Assembly: GCF_009720525.1 (NCBI RefSeq)
Contig: NZ_CP043930.1
Span: 6,770,001-6,834,000 of the forward strand
DNA length: 64,000 nt
Direction: 5' to 3'
DNA from: Gimesia benthica
GTDB taxonomy: Bacteria > Planctomycetota > Planctomycetia > Planctomycetales > Planctomycetaceae
The notes beneath the pieces are model-generated. The model searched no databases and was not told the DNA's origin. It saw only the letters and a list, made by a program, of their open reading frames with translations. This document shows positions 57,399 through 64,000 of this stretch, piece after piece (the first letter of the stretch is position 1; each line of letters begins with the position of its first letter). The position numbers and the translations under genes are program-made.

Positions 57399-57759
57399 GA
57401 CTTTCTCCTTTGCAAAAAAATGATGTCGTGTTTCTGATTGAAAATAATAACGATAGAGAAACGAGCCCAGAGAGTGGCAAACCGCTTCTCTGATTCATTA
57501 TAACAAATTTTTACGATGAGTAAAAATCTTCTGAATAGTCTGAAAACCGATCGTTGTGGTGGGGGAATTCCCCAGGCGGAGGGCAGGGGATACCGTAGTA
57601 TAGTTCTCTTTGTTTTCCTGATTTCAGAACGAATGAGGAGCAGGTAGGATGCCGTCAAAAATCAATGACGGCCAGTCGAGCTGGAGGTCAGCCGAACTGG
57701 AGTCGGTTTGCTGACCTGGTCAGCAGAATATTCCCTGTCAGCTTTTCATAAGGAGAGAA
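57399..57759. other. Divergent control region (CBS/Hsp20)
   Basis: About 360 bases with three inverted repeats: ATTTTTAC/GTAAAAAT (57507-57527), GCCGTCA/TGACGGC (57651-57672), and AGGTCAGC/GCTGACCT (57685-57717). The last two lie in the probable leader of hsp20. No gene is supported. Confidence 0.6.
57651..57717. promoter_or_regulatory. Tandem inverted repeats before hsp20
   Basis: The first hairpin has 7-bp arms (57651-57657, 57666-57672). The second has 8-bp arms AGGTCAGC (57685-57692) and GCTGACCT (57710-57717), with a partial inner stem. They could be operators or an RNA structure controlling heat-shock protein synthesis. Confidence 0.45.
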
Positions 57760-58299
57760 ATGACGATGGCGACAACCATGACAAAAGAGAAAAACCAGCC
57801 GATGCAAGCTGCTCAGCCTGAGGTCAAAACGCGGCTACTGTCACAACGTCCGGGTGCTTTCAGTTCGTTTCTGGGGCGTGCCCCCTTCTGGTCGTTGCGG
57901 GATGAGATGGATCAGCTGCTGTCCCGTTTTTCTGATGACTGGAACAGTGGCTGGCTGACTCAGGGGTTTGAAGCTTCACTTGACCTGTCCGAGACGGATG
58001 ACAAAATCGAAGTTCATCTGGATGTTCCCGGAATCAGGCCTGAAGAGATTGATGTTGAAGTCAGTGGCAATCAGTTGCGGATTACCGGGGAGCGGAAAGA
58101 AGACCGGGAAGAAAAGGGCAAGACCTATCATCGGGTGGAACGCCATTCGGGTAGTTTTTCACGGACGGTGACGTTGCCTTGTGAAGTGAAGGAAGCTGCG
58201 ATTGAGGCCTGTTGTGACAACGGCGTGTTGACGATTTCACTTCCGAAAGCAGAGACCGTCAAAGCACACAAGGTGACTGTGAAGCCGAAAGCCAAATAA
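57760..58299 (+). CDS. Hsp20/alpha-crystallin small heat-shock protein
   Basis: This 179-residue protein has AAGGAG 6 bases before the ATG. The N terminus is variable; the alpha-crystallin domain (about 70-170) holds LDLSETDDKIEVHLDVPGIR, GNQLRITGER and GVLTISLPKAE. The IxI-like C-terminal tail ends VTVKPKAK. It is a chaperone that binds unfolding proteins without ATP. It resembles low-oxygen-induced Hsp20 genes in other genomes by neighbourhood (CBS, NarL regulator, baeRF). Confidence 0.95.
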   Translation: MTMATTMTKEKNQPMQAAQPEVKTRLLSQRPGAFSSFLGRAPFWSLRDEMDQLLSRFSDDWNSGWLTQGFEASLDLSETDDKIEVHLDVPGIRPEEIDVEVSGNQLRITGERKEDREEKGKTYHRVERHSGSFSRTVTLPCEVKEAAIEACCDNGVLTISLPKAETVKAHKVTVKPKAK

Positions 58300-58411
58300 C
58301 TCCTGAGTCGATGGTGGTGGCTTTACATTCAGACGGGTGGTGTGTCGCATCAGGCGTGTTGCGGCGCACCATCTTTGAATTTAGGAGGATCTCTAAATAT
58401 GCAGAGACAAC

Positions 58412-59101
58412 TTACTGGCGATTTTCCAGAACCCACTGAATCGCATGTCGGGTGAGTTCCGTGGCGTTGGACAGATTCAGTTTATGCTTGATGTTCTCGC
58501 GGTAGGTTTCGATAGTTTTCGCACTGAGATTCAACTTGGAAGCGATCTGGCGGGTGGTTTCTCCCTGGCCGATCTGCTCAAAGACCTCCAGTTCCCGGTC
58601 AGAGAGTTTTTCGATGGGGGACAGGTTTTCATCTTCCAGGGCGCCGATGGAACGGGAAATCATACGTTCGGTGACGTCCTGGCTGAGATAGATTTTTCCG
58701 GAGAGAACACGTTCGATGGCGTTGATTAACTGCTCGGGAGCCTGTTGTTTATTGACAAACCCCCGGGCGCCCGCACGAATACAGCGTTCCGCGAAGAGAC
58801 TTTCATCATGCATGGAGACGGCGAGCAGTTTGACTTGTGGGAACTGGGACTTGACGTCTTTGATTAATTCCAGCCCGGAGCCATCGGAGAGGGAGATGTC
58901 CACGATGACCAGATGAGGCGCGGACTCTCGGATCTGCTGGAGGGCTTCGAATTTGCTGCCTGCCTGGGCGCAGACCTGCAGATGATCTCGCCTCTGGATG
59001 AGATGGACATAGCCTTCCCGGACGATGGGATGATCGTCAACAATCATGATATGGGTGCAGGAATGACTATGTGAATCGTCTCTGGAGTGTTCTTCCATCA
59101 C
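58412..59101 (-). CDS. NarL/DosR-type response regulator
   Basis: This 229-residue regulator has an N-terminal His/Ser-rich leader, then a receiver domain (HIMIVDDHPIVREGYVHLIQ, phospho-Asp in VIVDISLSDGSG, Lys in GFVNKQQ) and a LuxR helix-turn-helix (LSDRELEVFEQIGQGETTRQ, then IASKLNLSAKTIETYR). No sensor kinase is adjacent. By its place it could control the Hsp20, CBS, baeRF and hydrogenase genes, but that is inference. Confidence 0.93.
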   Translation of the reverse strand: MMEEHSRDDSHSHSCTHIMIVDDHPIVREGYVHLIQRRDHLQVCAQAGSKFEALQQIRESAPHLVIVDISLSDGSGLELIKDVKSQFPQVKLLAVSMHDESLFAERCIRAGARGFVNKQQAPEQLINAIERVLSGKIYLSQDVTERMISRSIGALEDENLSPIEKLSDRELEVFEQIGQGETTRQIASKLNLSAKTIETYRENIKHKLNLSNATELTRHAIQWVLENRQ

Positions 59102-59220
59102 AGGTCCACGTGAAGTCAGGTTCTGATCGAGGATTCGGATAGCAGAGCTATTCTATACCGCGGGAGTGATGGAGAACATCGTCCAGTTTTGAGTTTTATT
59201 ACTTTAAATTACAAATACTA

Positions 59221-60381
59221 CTACCAGCGTAAATATGCGGCGACCGGTTTGTCTTCGGGCATATCAGATTCTGCAACTACGTAAGGGGTACCACCATGTT
59301 TGTAGGTGTTGCGGATAGCCCTGTTAAGTAGGGCGATGTCGCCATTTACGGGTTGATCGTGGGTTTTAACCAGTTCGCCGTCGCCGGGGGGCTGCCCCCA
59401 TAGTTCAGAGCCGAGCGGAGCGAACAGGGTTTCGATCCGGCCTTCGTCAGCCGCCTGGAGGATCGCTTCCAGCTGGTGAGTAATCCGGGATGTTCCCAGA
59501 TGTTTCTGATACTGTTCGCGGGCCTTACGCAGCGGTTTACTGGTGATCTGTTCGATGACCGGTAAAGCCGCCTCGTACAATTCCTGCTCGTTCAGATGAT
59601 CGGGCGAGGTAGAAATCCCCTGTTCGAGCAGGTTTTTCGCATGATAATGTTTGCGGAACATGCTCTGTTGTTTTTCGGAGGCAATCAGAATCATCGTAGG
59701 CCCGTTGTTGTCCAAATGTTTTTCCAGCTGCTTGGCCAGAATCTGGAAATAATCCGTCAAGAGGGTTTCATTGAGTTCTTTCGTTAAACCATGGCCGTGC
59801 AGCATGGAGGCATTATCGCTCCCCGGACCAACATGAGAAGTCGTATGATGCTGCAGAGATTCCTCGAACTGGGTTTTCGAGGAAATGGCTTCAATATTTT
59901 CGGGGATATTTTCCGGTAGATCCAACTGCTTGAGCTCCCCATTCTGGTGACGAATCAACCGGACTGATTTGGGACAGACCGCCAGGAGGTCAAAATGATC
60001 ATTTTCGTAGACCTTGTAGAAGAGAGGATTCACGTAGAAGCTGTCTTCAACGGTCAGACTCTGCGGACACTGATAAAACAGGTCGTATTGCTGAAACATG
60101 CCGGGGGCCAGCAGGATGCAGATTCCCTGGGCGGGGCCGCGTCCCCAGAAATTGCCATCATTCTGGATTTTCCGAGCCGGTTCTAGCAGCGTTTTGATTT
60201 CGCCCGTGCCCATCCCCCGTTCCTGTAAGGCTGTCTCTGCCTGATCGAGCATGTTTCGTAGATGAATAGGATCTTCACGGTAGTCGGATAAGGCCTGATG
60301 TCGAGGCAAATAGATTGAAATGCAGGGGCCTTGTTCCCATTCCGTCAGCGACTTCAGTTCGTCATGCGCGAGAGTCTTCAT
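59221..60381 (-). CDS. Bacterial archaeo-eukaryotic release factor-like protein (baeRF family)
   Basis: With ATG 60381 (AAGGAG 7 bases upstream) the protein has 386 residues. Features: CISIYLPRHQALSDYREDPI and FWGRGPAQGICILLAPGMFQ in the N-terminal domain, the eRF1-domain-2-like middle ending NNGPTMILIASEKQQSMF, and the C-terminal L7Ae-like part (LEAILQAADEGRIETLFAPL, LLNRAIRNTYKHGGTPYVVA). These fit the baeRF group proposed to act on ribosomes under stress; Rv2629 of the DosR regulon is a relative. A sigma-54-like element lies about 235 bases upstream. Confidence 0.82.
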   Translation of the reverse strand: MKTLAHDELKSLTEWEQGPCISIYLPRHQALSDYREDPIHLRNMLDQAETALQERGMGTGEIKTLLEPARKIQNDGNFWGRGPAQGICILLAPGMFQQYDLFYQCPQSLTVEDSFYVNPLFYKVYENDHFDLLAVCPKSVRLIRHQNGELKQLDLPENIPENIEAISSKTQFEESLQHHTTSHVGPGSDNASMLHGHGLTKELNETLLTDYFQILAKQLEKHLDNNGPTMILIASEKQQSMFRKHYHAKNLLEQGISTSPDHLNEQELYEAALPVIEQITSKPLRKAREQYQKHLGTSRITHQLEAILQAADEGRIETLFAPLGSELWGQPPGDGELVKTHDQPVNGDIALLNRAIRNTYKHGGTPYVVAESDMPEDKPVAAYLRW

Positions 60382-60615
60382 AGATCGCTCCTTGAGTATT
60401 AAAAACGTAGATGCTGGTTGACAATTAGCCGATGCTTCTGATCGCAAACTCAAGTTGACCCGCACTGTCTGTTCAGCAACCGCGACAGTCAATGCTGTAA
60501 CTTCTATTGTACGAAATTAAATGAGTGATGCGAATAAAATCGGAATGCTGGCATCGGTTCTCAAAAATCAGGCTTTCATAAAGGGGGCTGGTATCAGAGC
60601 CCGATAGGTTCAGAC

Positions 60616-60630
60616 GCAATATGCATGCCA
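60616..60630 (-). promoter_or_regulatory. Sigma-54-like -24/-12 promoter, baeRF gene
   Basis: The minus strand reads TGGCATG-CATA-TTGC, one base from consensus, about 235 bases upstream of the ATG. Confidence 0.5.
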
Positions 60631-60790
60631 ATGCGGGATGGTTCCTGTCTGTGGATCGAAGGTCGAATCAGGAAAGATTTTTATTTTATCAAAGGCGATT
60701 TTTCATCTGGTATGGGACAAATAACCTTTTCACTGATAGGGAGATTCCCGATACCACAGCGGATCTGTTTTTCGTTTTCTCTTCCGCGGT

Positions 60791-60805
60791 TGGCACTATA
60801 GACGC
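60791..60805 (+). promoter_or_regulatory. Sigma-54-like element, hydrogenase operon
   Basis: TGGCACT-ATAG-ACGC keeps the TGGCAC box and the GC at the correct spacing; the -12 box is otherwise poor. It is 79 bases before the ATG at 60884. Confidence 0.35.
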
Positions 60806-60883
60806 TGCCGGTGCTGCGGGATAAAATCCGATGCAGAGATCCAGACTGACTTCCTTGTGATTTCAACGAAAGCAGAGGCTGCT

Positions 60884-61387
60884 ATGGAGGCAAATCCGCT
60901 TCTGGAAATTCTGATGAAACTGCGGTTCACTGCAGGACTGTCAGAAGAAGATCAAGATAAACTGGCTGCGATAGCACGACAACGGAAATTCAGGGCTGGG
61001 GAGACTCTGTTTACAGAAGGCAGCGATCACAAAGATCTGTATGTGATCTGCAGTGGTCGAGTCGAGATCTGTATGACGATTCCCGCCCGTGGCTGTCTAC
61101 CGGTGCTAACCCTGGAAGCAGGTGACCTCGTCGGCTGGTCGACAATACTGCAGCAGGGAGAAATGACAGCCACTGTTGCTGCGATCGACGAAACCGAAGT
61201 CATCGCCATCAATGCCGAAGCGTTACGGGCGCTGTGTGATGCAGATCATGATATCGGGTATCAGATCATGCAGCGGATTGCACGGGCCCTGTCACAGCGG
61301 CTGGTTGCCTGCCGTCTGCAGGTGCTGGATATGTATGGCGAACAGCCCGGTCAGACATTCCAGAGCGAGAAGGGGGCCGTGGAATGA
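60884..61387 (+). CDS. Cyclic nucleotide-binding domain protein without HTH (hydrogenase operon)
   Basis: With ATG 60884 (AGAGG upstream) the product has 167 residues, just a cNMP/Crp-type effector domain (FRAGETLFTEGSDHKDLYVI, LEAGDLVGWSTILQQGEMTA). The usual C-terminal helix-turn-helix is missing: after the dimer helix the protein ends in a short tail. Its stop overlaps the next start by ATGA, so it is translated together with the hydrogenase beta subunit. It may sense a ligand and act on the hydrogenase proteins, not on DNA. Confidence 0.87.
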   Translation: MEANPLLEILMKLRFTAGLSEEDQDKLAAIARQRKFRAGETLFTEGSDHKDLYVICSGRVEICMTIPARGCLPVLTLEAGDLVGWSTILQQGEMTATVAAIDETEVIAINAEALRALCDADHDIGYQIMQRIARALSQRLVACRLQVLDMYGEQPGQTFQSEKGAVE

Positions 61388-62508
61388 TGGAAGCCCCACA
61401 AGCCGACGACCGGCGATCCTGTTTTCTCGCGCTCGATCAGTTTGCCAGACTGTTTGATGTGTTGCACTCGCGAGGTTACGAAATTATTGGCCCCACGATA
61501 GATCAGGAAGCCATCGTCTATGATCGTCTCGATTCGATCGACGATCTGCCCCGCGGCTGGACCGACATTCAGGAGCCGGGAAAGTATCGACTCGAAGAGC
61601 GCGATGATCAGGCACTGTTCGGATTTAATGTCGGACCCCAGTCCTGGAAAAAAAATCTGTTTCCCCCGTTCAGTATGCTTTCTAAAGCGACAAAATCGGA
61701 TCAGGTATGGAATTTCAGCGAGCCTGAAGAACCCACTCCCCAATACGCATTTCTGGGCGTGCGTGCCTGTGAACTGGCTGCCATCGGAATTCAGGACAAA
61801 GTCTTTGTGGGAGGCCCCTATGTAGATCCCCAGTATCAGCGTCGTCGTGCAGCTGCATTAGTGATCGCGGTGAACTGCACGCAGGCAGCTTCGACCTGTT
61901 TTTGTACTTCGATGAATACGGGCCCGCGTTGTCAGCAGGGATTCGACCTGGCGTTGACCGAATTATCGGACGGCTTCCTGGTAGAGGTCGGCTCCGAACA
62001 GGGCGAGGAGATTCTGCAGGAACTGGAGACGGTCGAAGTCTCCGCTGATCAGGAGTCACAGGCCACTGCTGCCCGGCAACAGGCCGTCGATCAGATCGAA
62101 CGCGAATTCGATACGACTGATATCAGGGATCTGCTGCTCTCGAATCTGGAGCATCCCCAGTGGGACGACGTGGCGGAACGCTGTCTTTCCTGCACGAACT
62201 GTACGATGGTATGTCCCACCTGTTTCTGCAGTTCGGTAGAAGAGGTCAGCGATCTGGCGGGCGAACAGGTCGAACGCCAGCGGGTGTGGGATTCCTGTTT
62301 CAATGTCGAATTCAGTTATATGAATGGGGGGCTGGTACGGAACGGGGTTCGCAGCCGTTATCGACAATGGCTGACGCATAAGCTGGCGAGCTGGATAGAT
62401 CAGTTCGGAACTTCCGGCTGTGTCGGCTGTGGTCGTTGCATTACCTGGTGTCCGGTGGGTATTGATTTAACCGCCGAAGTGGCCGCAATCCGGGAGTCTT
62501 CATCATGA
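61384..62508 (+). CDS. hydB: Group 3b-type NiFe hydrogenase, iron-sulfur beta subunit
   Basis: This 374-residue protein matches sulfhydrogenase beta subunits. An N-terminal domain with [19 protein letters not shown] and a Cys-rich segment STCFCTS is followed by two [4Fe-4S] motifs, [16 protein letters not shown] and [12 protein letters not shown]. It carries electrons between the NiFe module and the flavin subunit. It is translationally coupled at both ends (ATGA overlaps). Confidence 0.92.
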   Translation: MMEAPQADDRRSCFLALDQFARLFDVLHSRGYEIIGPTIDQEAIVYDRLDSIDDLPRGWTDIQEPGKYRLEERDDQALFGFNVGPQSWKKNLFPPFSMLSKATKSDQVWNFSEPEEPTPQYAFLGVRACELAAIGIQDKVFVGGPYVDPQYQRRRAAALVIAVNCTQAASTCFCTSMNTGPRCQQGFDLALTELSDGFLVEVGSEQGEEILQELETVEVSADQESQATAARQQAVDQIEREFDTTDIRDLLLSNLEHPQWDDVAERCLSCTNCTMVCPTCFCSSVEEVSDLAGEQVERQRVWDSCFNVEFSYMNGGLVRNGVRSRYRQWLTHKLASWIDQFGTSGCVGCGRCITWCPVGIDLTAEVAAIRESSS

Positions 62509-63380
62509 ATGAATCTGCATCCGCTGCTGCCAGCCACTTCAGTCCCCAGGCGAATGCATGGGTGCCACAGACCGCGGTGATTCGCGAGATCAGACCCGAA
62601 GTGAGTGGTGTGACCACTTACCAGCTGGCACTCATCGATTCCGTAGCTGCCGAGACGTATCACTTCGCTCCGGGGCAGTTCAATATGCTATATGTTCCGG
62701 GGGCAGGGGAATCTGCTATTTCCATGAGTGGCGATCCGGATGCCACAGAGACATTAACACACACGATCCGTAAAGCAGGAAACGTGACGGGGCGGATTGC
62801 AGCCATGCAGGTCGGCGACACTCTGGGGCTGCGAGGACCCTTTGGCACCAGCTGGCCCGTGGATCTGTGCAAGGGAAAAGATGTGATTCTGGTGGCGGGG
62901 GGCATTGGATTGCCACCACTAAGGCCGGTGATCTATCGCATGTTGTCTGAGCGGGAAAATTATGGACAACTGACTTTGCTCTACGGCGCCCGCACGCCGG
63001 AGATGCGACTCTACATAAACGAGTATCAGCGCTGGCAGGCACAGGACTTCGATGTCCGCCAGACAGTGGACCGGTCAGCATCGGGCTGGCAGGGAAATGT
63101 TGGCGTCGTTCCCCAGTTGCTGGAACGGCTACAGTCTTTCGATCCAGCCAATTCGATCATGATGATCTGTGGCCCCGACATCATGATGCGTTTCACTGCA
63201 CGGGCGGCGCTACAGCTGGGGATGACGACCGAACAGATCTGGGTCTCGACCGAACGGAACATGCAGTGCGCGGTGGGGCTTTGTGGTCACTGTCAACTGG
63301 GACCGGAATTCATCTGTAAGGATGGGCCGGTCTACCGCTACGATCAGATCTCTCCCTGGTTGAAAGTGGAGGGCCTTTAA
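62505..63380 (+). CDS. hydG: Group 3b-type NiFe hydrogenase, FAD/NAD(P)-binding gamma subunit
   Basis: This 291-residue flavoprotein of the ferredoxin-NADP reductase fold has [20 protein letters not shown], the NAD(P) site [19 protein letters not shown] and [11 protein letters not shown]-terminal Cys ligands ([19 protein letters not shown]) hold a [2Fe-2S] cluster. It couples hydrogen turnover to NAD(P)H. ATGA overlap with the beta gene; the small-subunit start lies 3 bases after its stop. Confidence 0.94.
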   Translation: MNESASAAASHFSPQANAWVPQTAVIREIRPEVSGVTTYQLALIDSVAAETYHFAPGQFNMLYVPGAGESAISMSGDPDATETLTHTIRKAGNVTGRIAAMQVGDTLGLRGPFGTSWPVDLCKGKDVILVAGGIGLPPLRPVIYRMLSERENYGQLTLLYGARTPEMRLYINEYQRWQAQDFDVRQTVDRSASGWQGNVGVVPQLLERLQSFDPANSIMMICGPDIMMRFTARAALQLGMTTEQIWVSTERNMQCAVGLCGHCQLGPEFICKDGPVYRYDQISPWLKVEGL

Positions 63381-63382
63381 AT

Positions 63383-64000
63383 ATGTGTAAGCCACGCCTG
63401 GCAGTATTCAAGTTCGCCTCCTGCGATGGTTGTCAGTTGTCGCTGCTGGATGCCGAAGATCACTTGCTCGCGGTCGCGGATGCAGTGGAGATCGTCTATT
63501 TCCCCGAAGCAACCAGCCATATGGAAGAGGGCCCGTATGACATCGCCCTGGTGGAAGGCTCCATCACCACGCCTCACGATGCCGAACGGATTCAGCAGAT
63601 ACGAAAAGATGCCCGCTTCCTGATGACGATCGGTGCCTGTGCGACCGCGGGGGGCATACAGGCTCTGCGGAACTGGGCCGACAAAGATGAATTCATGCAG
63701 GCCGTGTATGCGACCCCGGAATACATCCAGGTCCTCGAGACGTCGACACCGATTGCCGAGCATGTGCAGGTCGATTTTGAACTTCGGGGCTGCCCGATTA
63801 ACCAGTATCAACTCATCGAAGTCATTCGCTCACTGCTTGCAGGTCAGACGCCCCGTACTCCCCGGCACAGTGTCTGTCTCGACTGTAAACGTCGAGGCAC
63901 GGTCTGTGTCACAGTTGCGCAGGGAACGGCCTGTCTGGGGCCGGTTACCCAGTCGGGGTGTCATGCACTCTGTCCCAGTTACAACCGGGGCTGTTATGGC
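63383..64000 (+). CDS. hydD: Group 3b-type NiFe hydrogenase, small (delta) subunit, cut by window end
   Basis: The frame from ATG 63383 is open to the last base (206 codons). It starts [20 protein letters not shown], the CxxC of the proximal cluster. Later ligands are GACATAGG and [15 protein letters not shown], then the Cys-rich stretch [39 protein letters not shown] for the other clusters. The large NiFe subunit should follow outside the window. Confidence 0.95.
   Translation, partial: MCKPRLAVFKFASCDGCQLSLLDAEDHLLAVADAVEIVYFPEATSHMEEGPYDIALVEGSITTPHDAERIQQIRKDARFLMTIGACATAGGIQALRNWADKDEFMQAVYATPEYIQVLETSTPIAEHVQVDFELRGCPINQYQLIEVIRSLLAGQTPRTPRHSVCLDCKRRGTVCVTVAQGTACLGPVTQSGCHALCPSYNRGCYG

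Larger units (their letters stand above)
60382..60883. other. Divergent control region (baeRF/hydrogenase)
   Basis: About 500 bases without a supported gene. It holds the two sigma-54-like elements facing outwards (60616-60630 minus, 60791-60805 plus). No FNR-like box was seen. Confidence 0.5.

Noticed and set aside
57640..57654. Sigma-54-like match upstream of the CBS gene (CGGCATC-N4-CTGC)
   Set aside because: Two deviations in the -24 box and no supporting spacing evidence; kept only as a remark.
60541..60570. TGGCATCGG stretch as a plus-strand sigma-54 site
   Set aside because: Lacks the GC of the -12 box.

Overview
The window looks like chromosome from a planctomycete, probably of the Gimesia/Planctomyces type. 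The support is gene content: a DUF1549/DUF1553 cytochrome protein followed by a DUF1501 protein, a PVC-type membrane-bound dehydrogenase/HEAT/heme protein, a YTV-repeat cell-envelope protein, a tetrahydromethanopterin formyltransferase, Ser/Thr kinases with an FHA-GAF-PP2C phosphatase, and a giant cadherin-like/dockerin secreted protein. No rRNA, tRNA, CRISPR array or transposase was seen. The assignment comes from remembered family distributions, not a database search.

Layout. 0-8.3 kb: a giant secreted protein with ten 312-bp repeats, cohesin-like and dockerin-like modules and a metalloprotease site. 8.7-17.8 kb: housekeeping and signalling genes (DUF3467, sucA, ftr, a FixJ/FixL-like pair, surE, a MobA-like transferase). 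18.2-24.2 kb: the YTV protein, a small ORF, and five tandem pilin-like paralogs with their own terminators, sigma-54-like promoters and a shared upstream element. 24.3-30.6 kb: a PurU-like enzyme, a family-5 uracil-DNA glycosylase, a membrane protein with an acidic tail, an SMP-30/esterase fusion, a Nudix hydrolase and an aminotransferase. 30.8-38.4 kb: kinase, FHA/GAF/PP2C phosphatase, DinG-like helicase, YbjN-like protein and a second kinase. 38.6-49.7 kb: planctomycete-specific SGNH, PVC-heme, aldehyde dehydrogenase, DUF1549/1553 and DUF1501 genes. 49.7-52.4 kb: a repeat-rich, gene-poor stretch with two small secreted proteins. 52.4-56.9 kb: an M20 amidohydrolase, a PAC2 protein with an archaeal-type S-adenosylmethionine synthetase, and pcm. 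57.0-64.0 kb: a stress/low-oxygen group (CBS pair, Hsp20, NarL-type regulator, release-factor-like baeRF protein, cyclic-nucleotide-binding protein, group 3b-type NiFe hydrogenase) cut by the window end.

Two patterns stand out. First, the pilin-like array (20.0-24.2 kb) looks like a sigma-54 regulon. Near-consensus -24/-12 elements precede three paralogs and a weaker one precedes a fourth. A conserved ~31-bp element sits about 160 bp further upstream of three of them. Second, the right-hand 7 kb has almost the composition of the mycobacterial DosR dormancy regulon, and sigma-54-like elements face both ways between the baeRF gene and the hydrogenase operon.

Four large genes are each split by an apparent one-base deletion. 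Three of the four lie in runs of five G where six would restore the frame, which suggests sequence error as much as biology. These genes should be read as single proteins until checked.
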